The notes under the pieces were generated by a model, which saw only the letters and a program-made list of their open reading frames with translations, did not search any database and was not told the origin of the DNA. A program made the position numbers and the translations under genes. Positions 9,451 through 18,270 of a stretch of 64,000 nt of DNA are shown one piece after another (the stretch's first letter is position 1; each line of letters begins with the position of its first letter). The stretch spans positions 46,219-110,218 of the forward strand of contig CAJOIF010000018.1 in NCBI GenBank assembly GCA_905234765.1, in the 5' to 3' direction. Source of the DNA: an uncultured Bacteroidales bacterium. GTDB lineage: Bacteria; Bacteroidota; Bacteroidia; Bacteroidales; F082.

Positions 9451-10727
9451 GCCAACACGTATTGCATGGTGCTGCGGCTACCTTGTTTCACGAGGATTTT
9501 CTTTCCTTTGATGAAGTCTTGTTCCAGCCCTTCCTGATAATGCCTGATGGTGAACAACTGCAAACCTTCGTTGTATTTGATGCTGAAATCGTTATTAAGT
9601 TGCGTCATCAGTTGTTTTAGTTTTTGCTTGTCGCTGTCGAAGCAGAAGGAAAGCATCAGGGCGGAAGTCTGAATCATGTTGGCGTGAATCTGCAATTCGT
9701 CGCAGGTGTGAAAAAGGATCTGCAGGTTGTGCTCGTTCATGAAGGAGAAGTCGCGAGGCGTGATGCTGACCAAGGTTTGGTTGTCTTTGACGATAAAGGA
9801 AGGGATGCCTTCGTCGTTTTTGCGATGGGTTCCGTCGATGAGGGTGGGTTCATGGTCGGGGTGGAGGAATGACTGTACCTTGAGTGTTATGTTCTTGTTT
9901 TGCAGTGGCTTGATGGTCTTTGGGTGGATGATGGTGGCACCATAGAAAGCCAGCTCGATGGCTTCGGAGTAGGGAATGTGTGGTATCTTCACCGTTTCGG
10001 CAAAGCGTTTTGGGTCGGCGTTGAGCAGGCCGTCCACGTCTTTCCAGATGGTGACTTCTTTGGCATCGAGACAGTTGGCGAAGATGGCTGCGGTGAAGTC
10101 GGAGCCTTCACGTCCGAGGGTGACACTATGCTTGCCATCGGCAGTGCCACCGATGAAGCCTTGTGTCAAACAAACGATGCCACGAATGTGTTCGTCATTC
10201 AGTTTGCTGATTCTTAAACGGGTCTCGTCCCAATCGGGGTTGGCGGCGCGGAAATGGGTCTCGTCCTCGGCGATGATGTATTTCCTTGCGTCAAGCCAAC
10301 GGGTAGGGATATCGCATTTGCTGAGGTATTCCTGAATGATGCAGGTCGAAATCAACTCGCCGTAGCTGACGGTCTGGTCGTACTGATAGTCGTAAGGCGT
10401 GTCGGTTTTTTGCAGTTTTTCCCAAAGCTCGATGAAGAGGTTGGCGATGGATTCGCCAAAATCGGGGTTGGCGTCTTCACCGAAGAGTCCGCTGATAATG
10501 CCGTCGTGGTAGGCGATGACCTCGCTTAAGGCATCCATGCCGAGGTCTCCGTTGTGTTCTCGGAAGTCAGCCAGCACCTTTTCCAACATATTGGTGGTCT
10601 TGCCCATGGCCGAGACGACCAACAGGATGTCCTCATCCTTGTGCTGAGACACGATGCTGGCCAAGTTGCGCACAGCCTCAGCATCTTTCACCGATGCACC
10701 ACCGAATTTATAGATTTTTTGAATCAT
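9447..10727 (-). CDS. Aspartate kinase (monofunctional)
   Basis: 426 residues from ATG 10727 (MIQKIYKFGGASV); ATG 10739, giving MRKT in front, is also possible. The open frame continues far upstream to 11237, but that extension runs antisense through the DUF4271 gene and through this gene's own promoter at 10749-10756, so I rejected it. KFGGAS at 7-12 is the kinase signature; the SDFTAAIFA and KDVDGLLNADPK segments complete the amino-acid-kinase domain, and about 150 C-terminal residues form the ACT regulatory region. It phosphorylates aspartate, the first step to lysine (diaminopimelate), threonine and methionine. trmO follows with a 4-nt overlap. Confidence 0.93.
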   Translation of the reverse strand: MIQKIYKFGGASVKDAEAVRNLASIVSQHKDEDILLVVSAMGKTTNMLEKVLADFREHNGDLGMDALSEVIAYHDGIISGLFGEDANPDFGESIANLFIELWEKLQKTDTPYDYQYDQTVSYGELISTCIIQEYLSKCDIPTRWLDARKYIIAEDETHFRAANPDWDETRLRISKLNDEHIRGIVCLTQGFIGGTADGKHSVTLGREGSDFTAAIFANCLDAKEVTIWKDVDGLLNADPKRFAETVKIPHIPYSEAIELAFYGATIIHPKTIKPLQNKNITLKVQSFLHPDHEPTLIDGTHRKNDEGIPSFIVKDNQTLVSITPRDFSFMNEHNLQILFHTCDELQIHANMIQTSALMLSFCFDSDKQKLKQLMTQLNNDFSIKYNEGLQLFTIRHYQEGLEQDFIKGKKILVKQGSRSTMQYVLA

Positions 10728-10748
10728 CGTTTTTCGCATTGAACGATG

Positions 10749-10756
10749 CAAAAGTA
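10749..10756 (-). promoter_or_regulatory. Promoter -7 box for aspartate kinase-trmO
   Basis: Reads TACTTTTG on the minus strand. It lies only 9 nt before ATG 10739 and 21 nt before ATG 10727. The short leader favours the 10727 start. Confidence 0.7.
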
Positions 10757-10769
10757 AGCAAATTATCGT

Positions 10770-10777
10770 TATTTTTG
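10770..10777 (+). promoter_or_regulatory. Promoter -7 box for the DUF4271-hemD-rnpA-yidD cluster
   Basis: TATTTTTG, 19 nt before the DUF4271 ATG. It is divergent from, and only 13 nt away from, the aspartate kinase box. Confidence 0.7.
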
Positions 10778-10796
10778 CAGCGCGAATGAAATATAT

Positions 10797-11627
10797 ATGC
10801 CCGATTATTCCATCATATCCTATCAGCCTGTGTGGGCAAAACAAACTGTTGATGCCGTGGAAGTGGCCGATACTGCCGTTTGCGATTCGGTTTTGTGTGA
10901 TACAGTGACTGAGAGTTTCGTCACGACGTTTGGCGGAAACATCAACCCAATGCCACGCATCACATACGATGTGTTGGAAGGATGGAATCTGGTGGTGTTG
11001 GGTCTCATGCTGCTCCTCATCGTGATGAACAAGCAGCTTTATCCGCGACAGTTCCGTCAGATTCTGTTGGTGCCAGGTGGTGTGGCGCATACCAACCAGT
11101 TGTTGCGTGAGTGGAATCCCGTGGGAAGTTTCCTGGGATTTACGTTTTTTGTGGCTTATATCGTCATCATGGCTTTGTTTGTGCAAAAAAGCTGTGTGGT
11201 GCTGTCGCGCGACGTGATGCAATACAACAGTACACATATGTTTGGCCTTGGTTTGGCGGCAGTGGGCGGTTGGGTGCTATTGCGTTTCTTCTTCCTATAT
11301 TATATGAACTGGCTTTTCGATGCTCGTGAGGCGGTCAGTCGACAGATGACGGTACAACTTTCGGTTTCGATTTTCAGTTTTTTGGCCATGCTTCCTATTT
11401 TGCTTTTGCTGCTATACAATCCTTACTCGCTCTTTGTGTGGATTGGCATCAGCGTCATCATCGTGGCGGCATTGACAAGATTTATTTTAGGAATTATTGA
11501 AACGAGAGTTGCAACAAAAGTACCTTCGTTTTTTATTTTTTTGTATTTTTGCAGCCTCGAAATCGCCCCTACGGCAATGCTCCTTACAGCAGGTCTTCGC
11601 TTTTTTAGTCAAGGTTCTGTTTTCTAA
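10797..11627 (+). CDS. DUF4271 family membrane protein
   Basis: 276 residues: a soluble N-terminal part of about 70 residues, then about five membrane helices (LVVLGLMLLLIVMN, FLGFTFFVAYIVIM, GWVLLRFFFLYYMN, and two later). The pattern NKQLYPRQFRQILL and the C-terminal LYFCSLEIAP are typical of Bacteroidota DUF4271. Its place directly before a HemD-like gene, rnpA and yidD is the order I recall from Bacteroides. The function is unknown; the link to yidD suggests something at the inner membrane. The stretch coding LYFC also reads as a perfect promoter box, which may drive the downstream genes. Confidence 0.8.
   Translation: MPDYSIISYQPVWAKQTVDAVEVADTAVCDSVLCDTVTESFVTTFGGNINPMPRITYDVLEGWNLVVLGLMLLLIVMNKQLYPRQFRQILLVPGGVAHTNQLLREWNPVGSFLGFTFFVAYIVIMALFVQKSCVVLSRDVMQYNSTHMFGLGLAAVGGWVLLRFFFLYYMNWLFDAREAVSRQMTVQLSVSIFSFLAMLPILLLLLYNPYSLFVWIGISVIIVAALTRFILGIIETRVATKVPSFFIFLYFCSLEIAPTAMLLTAGLRFFSQGSVF
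11544..11551 (+). promoter_or_regulatory. Candidate internal promoter for hemD-like-rnpA-yidD
   Basis: TATTTTTG with a T-rich stretch upstream, inside the end of the DUF4271 gene and about 140 nt before the HemD-like ATG. It matches the consensus as well as the intergenic promoters do, but it also encodes conserved residues (YFC), so it may be chance. Confidence 0.4.
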
Positions 11628-11692
11628 AGAGTTACATCGTTTGGACGTAGGTAAAAGATAGATAAAACGGACACATTTAAGGAAAAGAGAGC

Positions 11693-12454
11693 ATGAAGAT
11701 CAAGCATATTTTGGTGTCACAGCCTCAACCTGCCGACATTTCCAAGACCCCTTACGCCGACATGATGAAGAAATATGGCGTTAGTTTCACTTTTGAGAAA
11801 TTCATCAAGCTCGATGAGGTTTCCGCGAGCGAGTTGCGTCAAGAACACATCAAACTGCCGGAATACACGGGCATCATACTGACGAGCCGAAATGCCGTTG
11901 ACCATTTTTTCCGCGTGGCCAAGGAAATGCGCTACAATGTGCCTGAGACACTGAAGTATTTCTGCATCAATGAGTCAACGGCGTTTTATCTGCAACGTTA
12001 TGTGCAATATCGCAAGCGAAAGGTGTTCTATGGCAACCAGACATTGTCCGACTTGTTGGAAATCATGAAGAAGCACAAGGACGAGAAGTATCTTTATTGC
12101 TGTTCCGACATCAGTTCCGACTCGACCATCGACCTGCTCACGGCTGCCAAGCTCAATTTCACCAAAGCCGTTATGTTCCGCACGGTGCCTTCCGACCTGA
12201 AGCACATCAATATCAACGACTACGAGATGCTTGTGTTCTTTAGTCCGGCGGGAATTCATTCGTTGCAAGAGAATTTCCCCGAATTCAAGCAGGAGGAAGT
12301 GGCCATTGGAGGCTTTGGCGAAGCTACTTGCCAAGCCATTGTTGACGCAGGTTTCGAGTTGAACATCAAGGCACCTTCCGAGACCGCCCCGTCGATGACG
12401 ATGGCTATTGAACAGTATCTTGCCGCCGAACAGAAGAAGAGCAAGAAGAAATAA
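11693..12454 (+). CDS. hemD: Uroporphyrinogen-III synthase-like protein
   Basis: 253 residues without a signal peptide. The N-terminal KIKHILVSQPQP, the ILTSRNAVDHFF motif and the C-terminal LVFFSPAGIHSLQENF, VAIGGFGEATCQAI block give the two-lobed HemD pattern: an SRNAV-type first lobe and an SPxG / IGxxT-like second lobe. HemD cyclises hydroxymethylbilane in haem and corrin synthesis. In Bacteroidota this paralogue sits with rnpA and yidD rather than with haem genes, so the enzymatic role is inferred from family. It ends in a lysine-rich tail, and rnpA follows after 3 nt. Confidence 0.82.
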   Translation: MKIKHILVSQPQPADISKTPYADMMKKYGVSFTFEKFIKLDEVSASELRQEHIKLPEYTGIILTSRNAVDHFFRVAKEMRYNVPETLKYFCINESTAFYLQRYVQYRKRKVFYGNQTLSDLLEIMKKHKDEKYLYCCSDISSDSTIDLLTAAKLNFTKAVMFRTVPSDLKHININDYEMLVFFSPAGIHSLQENFPEFKQEEVAIGGFGEATCQAIVDAGFELNIKAPSETAPSMTMAIEQYLAAEQKKSKKK

Positions 12455-12457
12455 GCC

Positions 12458-12868
12458 ATGACTGCAAAGGAGGGCTTCCCGAAATATGAACGCATCTGCA
12501 AGGAAAACGACATAACCGCGCTATTCGAGAAAGGCAAGGGCGTGAACGTTTATCCATATCGCATGGTGTATCTGTTTCGTAACGACGAAAGTCATCCTGT
12601 CACCTGCCGTTTGCTCGTCTCCGTTTCTAAAAAACGTTTCCATCATGCCTTCAAGCGTAACCGTGTCAAACGGCTGATTCGCGAGAGTTGGCGTCACAAC
12701 AAGGCTGAGTTGTATGAAATCTGCCAGAGGGATAATATTTCGGTCGATGTGGCGTTAGTGTATACGGCTACGGTCATCCACAGCTACGACGAAATGCTAA
12801 GAAAGACGAAAAAAGCCATCCATGAACTGGTCCAACGTTACGAAGTGCATCAAGCGTCTGCCCGCTGA
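12458..12868 (+). CDS. rnpA: Ribonuclease P protein component
   Basis: 136 residues, basic. The RNR signature is present as [14 protein letters not shown] at about 65-78, preceded by [13 protein letters not shown]. RnpA binds the RNase P RNA and helps cleave 5' leaders from tRNA precursors. The start at 12458 is 3 nt after the HemD-like stop. The 3' end overlaps the yidD reading frame by 47 nt, the usual tight rnpA-yidD arrangement, although the rpmH gene commonly found upstream elsewhere is absent here. Confidence 0.93.
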   Translation: MTAKEGFPKYERICKENDITALFEKGKGVNVYPYRMVYLFRNDESHPVTCRLLVSVSKKRFHHAFKRNRVKRLIRESWRHNKAELYEICQRDNISVDVALVYTATVIHSYDEMLRKTKKAIHELVQRYEVHQASAR

Positions 12869-13070
12869 CTTCCTGATTCTGCTGATACGGATCTATCAGG
12901 TCACGCTGTCGCCCTTTATCGGGAAAAGCTGTCGCTATACGCCCACATGCTCCAACTACGGCATCGAGGCCATTCGGAAATACGGCTTCTTCAAGGGCGG
13001 CTGGCTCACCTTCAAGCGTATCTTGTCATGCAACCCATGGGGCGGCAGTGGATATGACCCCGTCCCGTAG
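12822..13070 (+). CDS. yidD: Membrane protein insertion efficiency factor YidD
   Basis: 82 residues. The family core is complete: [52 protein letters not shown], with the three conserved cysteines. YidD is a small amphipathic inner-membrane protein that assists YidC/Sec insertion. The start at ATG 12822 lies 47 nt inside rnpA; no other ATG precedes the conserved core, so this start is the best available. About 70 nt of non-coding sequence follows before the protease gene. Confidence 0.92.
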   Translation: MNWSNVTKCIKRLPADFLILLIRIYQVTLSPFIGKSCRYTPTCSNYGIEAIRKYGFFKGGWLTFKRILSCNPWGGSGYDPVP

Positions 13071-13142
13071 GGACAAAGGATATTATGCGGGCGGTGAAGC
13101 ACAGCGGATCCCCTGCCAACCAAGTAAAACAACGTATCAAAG

Positions 13143-14789
13143 ATGAAAAACATAACTACCCTCATCCTCACCTGGCTCCTTTCCGTGAGCCTATTCGCCC
13201 AAGAAAAGCAGAACAACTTCGAAATCGCCAAGAGCCTCGACATCTACAACAGCCTCCTGCGTGAACTGAACCTCAACTATGTCGATGAAATCAATCCAGG
13301 CGAGCTCAACGAAGCGGCCATCAACGCCATGCTCGATGGACTGGACCCTTACACGGTGTTTATCCCCGAATCGGACATCGAGAACGCACGCTTCATGACG
13401 ACTGGTGAATACGGCGGCATCGGCGCCTTGATTCAGTACGATGGCGAGTATTCCCGCATCTCTGAACCTTATTATGGTTGGCCCGCACAAAAAATGGGTC
13501 TTATCGCAGGTGATGCCATCCTTGAGGTGAATGGCGTGGATTGCCATAAGAAAAACACCCAAGAGGTGAGCGAGTTACTCAAGGGCCAGCCGGGCACCAC
13601 AGTGAAGTTGAAATTGAAGCGTTATGGTGTGGAAAAACCCATCGAAAAGACCTTGAAACGCGAAAAAGTGAAGATTGATAACATCCCTTATTATACTGTG
13701 TTTGACAATGGAATTGCCTATTTATCGTTGAGTGGTTTCACGCGCGACGTGGCCAAGGAACTGAAAGAAAAGTTTGTGGAGATGAGGAAAAACAAGCAGT
13801 TGAAAGGTTTCATCCTCGACTTGCGCGGCAACGGCGGAGGACTGATGAACGAGGCAGTGGATATCGTGAATTTGTTTATTCCCAAGGGGCAGCCAGTCGT
13901 ATCGATGAAAGGTAAGGCGGCTACAGCCAACAGTGTTCACAACACCACTAACGATCCGGTGGATTTGGAGATTCCTTTGGCTGTTCTTGTTGACGGCAAC
14001 AGCGCCTCGGCTAGTGAGATTGTGGCAGGAGCCATCCAAGACTACGACCGAGGTGTCATCATAGGGGAACGTACGTTCGGAAAGGGTTTGGTGCAGAACA
14101 TCCTGCCGTTGAGCTATAACACGCAAATGAAGGTGACCGTGGCACATTATTACATCCCCAGTGGCCGTTGTATCCAGGAGATTGACTATTCGCATAAGAA
14201 AGACACGACACAGGTAAAGCGAGACACGCTCGGCAAGCCGTTCACAACGGTTCATGGGCGCACGGTTTATGAAGGACACGGCATCATGCCCGATGTGAAG
14301 GTCAGCCGCGATCCATACGCTACCGTGACGGCTTATCTCTACGGCAAGAGTTATATCTTCGACTATGCCAACAAGTTCTACCATGAGCATAAGAGTATTG
14401 ATTCTGCCGACATGTTCCAAATTGATGATGCCACTTATCAGGATTTCATGAAGTTTGTGAAAGACAAGAACTTCAGTTATACCACCGAGAGTGAGAAGGC
14501 CATTGAGAAGCTGAAAAAAGCCGCCCAAGAGGAAGGCTATCTCGATAAGATACAGCCTCAGATTGACCTTTTGGAAAAGAACTTCGCAGCAGAGAAAGCC
14601 AACGACCTTATCAGTAACCGGAAAGATATTGAGGAATTGTTGTGTTCCGAGATTGTAAGCCGATATTATTACCAGAAAGGGCGTATCATTGCCTCTCTCC
14701 AAAACGACCCAGACTTACGTCGCGCCTTTGAAATCCTGCTCAATACCAACGGGAAGGATGAATACCACAGCATCTTGAGCGGCAATTGA
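13143..14789 (+). CDS. S41 family C-terminal processing protease (CtpA/Prc-like)
   Basis: 548 residues with a signal peptide (1-19, ending LFAQ). A PDZ domain lies at about 80-165 (GEYGGIGALIQYDGE ... IAGDAILEVNGVDC). The S41 catalytic core follows: the DLRGNGGG strand, the nucleophile Ser in DGNSASASEIVAGA at about 287, and the general-base Lys in ERTFGKGLVQ at about 313. It cleaves periplasmic proteins from their C termini. A C-terminal alpha-helical extension of about 130 residues is charged. The stop shares one base with the next ATG (TGATG), so translation is coupled to the O-antigen-ligase-like gene. Confidence 0.93.
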   Translation: MKNITTLILTWLLSVSLFAQEKQNNFEIAKSLDIYNSLLRELNLNYVDEINPGELNEAAINAMLDGLDPYTVFIPESDIENARFMTTGEYGGIGALIQYDGEYSRISEPYYGWPAQKMGLIAGDAILEVNGVDCHKKNTQEVSELLKGQPGTTVKLKLKRYGVEKPIEKTLKREKVKIDNIPYYTVFDNGIAYLSLSGFTRDVAKELKEKFVEMRKNKQLKGFILDLRGNGGGLMNEAVDIVNLFIPKGQPVVSMKGKAATANSVHNTTNDPVDLEIPLAVLVDGNSASASEIVAGAIQDYDRGVIIGERTFGKGLVQNILPLSYNTQMKVTVAHYYIPSGRCIQEIDYSHKKDTTQVKRDTLGKPFTTVHGRTVYEGHGIMPDVKVSRDPYATVTAYLYGKSYIFDYANKFYHEHKSIDSADMFQIDDATYQDFMKFVKDKNFSYTTESEKAIEKLKKAAQEEGYLDKIQPQIDLLEKNFAAEKANDLISNRKDIEELLCSEIVSRYYYQKGRIIASLQNDPDLRRAFEILLNTNGKDEYHSILSGN

Positions 14790-16402
14790 TGAGCTCACAG
14801 GCTTCCATACGACCCTATCTGAACCAGGCCTATCTTTTGGGCTTGATGATAATGGCTGTTGGACTCACACTCTCGCCTTTTTTGATGAGCCTCTCGCAGT
14901 TTTGGCTGGTCATCGTGTGGATTGTCGATGCACTTGTTCCTTGGTCGGTGCCCGAAGGGCGGGGGATTAAAAATAAACTCTCCCGTTTTTGGAATAACAA
15001 GCCTGCCGTCCTGCTCGTCTTGTTCTATTTGATGCATGTCATAGGTCTGCTCTATACCACTGATTTTCAGTATGCCTTGAAAGACCTCCGCGTCAAGTTG
15101 CCTATTTTGGTGCTGCCTTTCGTCATGTCGGGCATGGAACCGTTGGAACGCAAGCGTTTTGATCTGCTGATGAATGTGTATGTGCTGTCGGTCTTCGTGG
15201 CGACACTGATCAGTTTTTCCATTTATGTAAAGCATGAATACGAGGATATTCGTGAGATATCTCATATCATCAGCCACATCAGGTTCTGCCTGCATATCGT
15301 GTTTTGTATGGCGGTCATTGGCTATTATTTGGTCATGCGCAAGGCATCATGGTGGAGCCGCATGTTACAAGTGGTGCTGCTCTTTTGGTTTGCCTATCAG
15401 ATCTTTATCTTTGAGTCGTTGTCGGGCTATGTAATCCTTGTTGCTGTTATTGTGTTGTCGGTCGTCTATGCCTTCCTGCAATGGAAAAAGGGGATGGGTT
15501 GGCGTATTGGCATAGGGATTGCGGCGGTAGCGGTGTTGGTGGCGATTTCAGTGCTGTTGTTCCGTCAGGTCAAGCCGCTGGTGGAAGTGAAGCCAGTGGA
15601 TTTCAGTACCTTGGAAAAGAAAACGGCTCTCGGCAACGACTATTGGCATGATACCATTCACAATCCCGTTGAGGATGGACGTTATGTGGGCTTGTATTAC
15701 TGCCGCAAGGAGTTGCAGGAGGCGTGGCCGCAACGTAGTGCGATGCCGCTTGACGGTCGGGCTGCCAATGGGGAACTGTTGGAGGCTACCCTGGCGCGTT
15801 ATTTGACTTCCAGGGACTTGCGTAAGGACGCTGAAGGCGTGATGGCACTCACCGATGAAGACATCCGCAACATTGAGCAGGGAGTGACCAATTACAACAA
15901 TTGGAAACATCCAGGGTTGCGTGCAAGATTGTCGTCCACCTTATTTGAATATGGACTATACCGAAAATATGACAACCCCAATGGTGGCTCCCTCTCGCAG
16001 CGTATTGAGTTCACGCGTGCTTCGTTCCATATCATCCGACAGCATCCATGCTTTGGCGTGGGTACGGGCGATGTACCACAAGCGTTCAATCAAGCATACG
16101 ATGAAATCCACTCGCCGTTGAAAGAGACATTCCGATTCCGTGCTCATAATCAGTATCTTGCCATCGCAGTAGCTTTCGGTTTGGTGGGATTGGCATACTT
16201 CCTTGTCGTGTTGCTCTATCCCTATTTTTCATCAAAGAAGTACCGCAGCTATCTTTACACGGTCTTCCTTTGCATCATGTTGCTGTCCATGTTCCCTGAG
16301 GACACTTTGGAAACGCAGGCGGGGGCTTCATTGTTTGCTTTCTTCGAAGCACTCTTTATTTCATCACCATCACTTTTCCGACAGTCCCCTCGGCGGTCTT
16401 GA
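14789..16402 (+). CDS. O-antigen ligase/polymerase family (Wzy_C) membrane protein
   Basis: 537 residues from ATG 14789, which shares a base with the protease stop; a TTG one codon earlier is less likely. There are about ten hydrophobic helices with a large loop at about 265-400 that carries the Wzy_C-type features, including FTRASFHIIRQHPCFGVGTGDVP and RAHNQYLAIAVAFGLVG. These are the marks of WaaL/Wzy-like enzymes, which join glycan chains to lipid A-core or to each other at the periplasmic face. No glycan cluster surrounds it, so the substrate is unknown. The 3' end overlaps the convergent esterase gene by 47 nt. Confidence 0.85.
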   Translation: MSSQASIRPYLNQAYLLGLMIMAVGLTLSPFLMSLSQFWLVIVWIVDALVPWSVPEGRGIKNKLSRFWNNKPAVLLVLFYLMHVIGLLYTTDFQYALKDLRVKLPILVLPFVMSGMEPLERKRFDLLMNVYVLSVFVATLISFSIYVKHEYEDIREISHIISHIRFCLHIVFCMAVIGYYLVMRKASWWSRMLQVVLLFWFAYQIFIFESLSGYVILVAVIVLSVVYAFLQWKKGMGWRIGIGIAAVAVLVAISVLLFRQVKPLVEVKPVDFSTLEKKTALGNDYWHDTIHNPVEDGRYVGLYYCRKELQEAWPQRSAMPLDGRAANGELLEATLARYLTSRDLRKDAEGVMALTDEDIRNIEQGVTNYNNWKHPGLRARLSSTLFEYGLYRKYDNPNGGSLSQRIEFTRASFHIIRQHPCFGVGTGDVPQAFNQAYDEIHSPLKETFRFRAHNQYLAIAVAFGLVGLAYFLVVLLYPYFSSKKYRSYLYTVFLCIMLLSMFPEDTLETQAGASLFAFFEALFISSPSLFRQSPRRS

Positions 16403-17447
16403 CGAAATATAATCCTTCAGGTAATCCGCTTACATCTATCTGGTTAGTGCCTTTTTTCAAGGGGTACGTCGCCATAATGCGCCCTTGCAGGTCAATCACT
16501 TCGATGCTTGATTCTGCTTCCACCTCGATGTTGCAACGCCCCGTGGTGGGATTGGGCCACAGATTAAGCCGAGGTGCTTCGGGTTCGGCAATGCCGACAT
16601 TGCCTCCGTTGCCTTTGGTGAAAAAGTCATGAATGGCGTTAAAGTAGCTGATGTCGTACTGGTTCTCGTTGAGATACCAGGTGTGATTACCGCCGATGAC
16701 TTTGATGTGCTGCACTTCGGCATCGCCTTCGTAGGTGTAGCGCACAAAACGCAGTCCGTCATTGTGCAAGTCGGGAAGAGTGTCGATAGTAGGTTCGTTA
16801 GTGCAATGGTTGGCATTTTTCCAATAATTGAGGATGGCTTCTACGCTCAGGCCGAGGTTGCCTCCGAAGTACTGTGAGTTGCCGTCGTAGCCCACCACGG
16901 GGTCGGAGGTGCCGTGGATGTGCAGCATCTTGACGGGAGCCACCGCCGAATAGGATGCCATCGTGTGCGTGATGAGTCCGCTTACAGGCGCACAAGCGGT
17001 GATGCGGTCGCCGTGCTCGATGGCCATGCGGTGCGTCATGAAACCGCCCATTGAGAAGCCTGTGAAGAAGACGCTGTCCAAGTCAACGGAATAATGGACG
17101 GCCAATGTGTCTAAAAGGGCCATCAGGAAGCCCGAGTCGTCGATATTGCTGCTCATCAATGCCGCGTTCCACATAGTGTAGCCGGATTGTGCAAGGGCTT
17201 GCGGCACCACCATTATCCAGCCGTACTGGTCAGCGATCTGTTGGAAATGAAACTCATTGTCCAAGCGGGTGATGTTGTCGCCCAAACCATGCAGGAAATA
17301 CACGACCGGCATCGCTTCTTTGTTTTGCGAGGGGGTCTTCACCAAATACTCGCGTTGACCGCCTTGCCATTCAAAATATTGAATTTGAGCCTGTACTGAT
17401 GTTACCGATATTAAGAGCGACAGGATAAAAAAGCATCTCTTTTTCAT
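16356..17447 (-). CDS. Secreted PHB-depolymerase/feruloyl-esterase-like alpha/beta hydrolase with T9SS tail
   Basis: 363 residues from ATG 17447 (MKKRCFFILSLL); the longer frame to 17561 crosses the promoter and was rejected. Signal peptide about 1-21. The hydrolase core has VVYFLHGLGD, the nucleophile elbow GFSMGG, HIHGTSDPVVGYDG (Asp region) and IGGNHTWYLNE (His region), as in LpqC/PHB-depolymerase esterases. Residues from about 285 (LNLWPNPTTGRCNIEVE to GKVMVMK) are a type A T9SS sorting domain, so the enzyme is probably exported across the outer membrane. The substrate, perhaps an ester-decorated plant or bacterial polymer, is not known. Its promoter is at 17478-17485. Confidence 0.87.
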   Translation of the reverse strand: MKKRCFFILSLLISVTSVQAQIQYFEWQGGQREYLVKTPSQNKEAMPVVYFLHGLGDNITRLDNEFHFQQIADQYGWIMVVPQALAQSGYTMWNAALMSSNIDDSGFLMALLDTLAVHYSVDLDSVFFTGFSMGGFMTHRMAIEHGDRITACAPVSGLITHTMASYSAVAPVKMLHIHGTSDPVVGYDGNSQYFGGNLGLSVEAILNYWKNANHCTNEPTIDTLPDLHNDGLRFVRYTYEGDAEVQHIKVIGGNHTWYLNENQYDISYFNAIHDFFTKGNGGNVGIAEPEAPRLNLWPNPTTGRCNIEVEAESSIEVIDLQGRIMATYPLKKGTNQIDVSGLPEGLYFVKTAEGTVGKVMVMK

Positions 17448-17477
17448 AATAGATTTGATTTTGATAGTTTTCGATGG

Positions 17478-17485
17478 CAAAAGTA
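17478..17485 (-). promoter_or_regulatory. Promoter -7 box for the T9SS esterase
   Basis: Reads TACTTTTG on the minus strand, 30 nt before ATG 17447. It is divergent from the promoter at 17499-17506. Confidence 0.7.
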
Positions 17486-17498
17486 GAACTTTTTCCCT

Positions 17499-17506
17499 TA
17501 TCTTTG
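17499..17506 (+). promoter_or_regulatory. Promoter -7 box for the GT2-pyrC operon
   Basis: TATCTTTG, 26 nt before the GT2 ATG and back to back with the esterase promoter. Confidence 0.7.
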
Positions 17507-17532
17507 CACGTTGAAAGAAAAACGCATTTGGT

Positions 17533-18270
17533 ATGTCAGAGAATTTAGTAATCATACCCACCTACAAGGAGAAAGAGAACATTGAGAACATCATCCGCTA
17601 TGTGTTCAACTTGCCGATGGCGTTCGATATTTTGATTATCGACGACAACAGCCCTGACGGCACTGCCGACATCGTGAAAAGCCTGATGACAGAATTCGGC
17701 GACCGCCTATTCATGATTCAAAGGTCAGGCAAGTTGGGTCTCGGAACGGCTTATATCACGGGCTTCAAGTGGGCCTTAGAGCGTGAGTATCAATATGTTT
17801 TCGAGATGGATGCCGACTTCTCGCACAATCCCGATGACTTGGCTCGTCTTCACGATGCCTGTGCCAATGGTGCCGACCTCGCGGTAGGCTCACGCTACAA
17901 GACGGGTGTCAATGTGGTGAACTGGCCTATGGGTCGTGTGCTGATGTCGTATTACGCTTCGGCATACGTGCGTTTCGTCACGAGGATGGACGTGCGCGAC
18001 ACCACGGCTGGTTTCGTTTGCTACACGCGTAAGGTTTTAGAAACCATCGACTTGGATAAAATCAAGTTCGTGGGTTATGCTTTCCAAATCGAGATGAAAT
18101 ACACCGCGTGGAAACTGGGCTTCAAGATTGAGGAAGTGCCGATTATCTTCACCGACCGCCGCGAGGGACAGTCGAAGATGAGCAAAGGCATTTTCAAGGA
18201 AGCGGTGTTCGGGGTCATCAACCTGCGCTGGCGTGGCCTGACGGGTAAAATTAAACCAAGACAAAACTGA
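17533..18270 (+). CDS. Polyprenol monophosphomannose synthase (GT2)
   Basis: 245 residues, no signal peptide, a single GT-A domain. The motifs are IIPTYKEKENIENI, IIDDNSPDGTAD, GKLGLGTAYITGFKWA, the metal-binding EMDADFSHNP and GSRYKTG. This is the DPM1-like branch that makes polyprenyl-phosphate-mannose from GDP-mannose at the inner membrane, to donate sugars to periplasmic glycosylation. There is no C-terminal membrane domain. The stop shares its last base with the pyrC ATG, a pairing I recall as common in Bacteroidota. Confidence 0.9.
   Translation: MSENLVIIPTYKEKENIENIIRYVFNLPMAFDILIIDDNSPDGTADIVKSLMTEFGDRLFMIQRSGKLGLGTAYITGFKWALEREYQYVFEMDADFSHNPDDLARLHDACANGADLAVGSRYKTGVNVVNWPMGRVLMSYYASAYVRFVTRMDVRDTTAGFVCYTRKVLETIDLDKIKFVGYAFQIEMKYTAWKLGFKIEEVPIIFTDRREGQSKMSKGIFKEAVFGVINLRWRGLTGKIKPRQN

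Noticed and set aside
10728..11237. N-terminal extension of the aspartate kinase frame
   Set aside because: It runs antisense through the DUF4271 gene and across the kinase's own promoter; the conserved start is MIQKIYKFGG.
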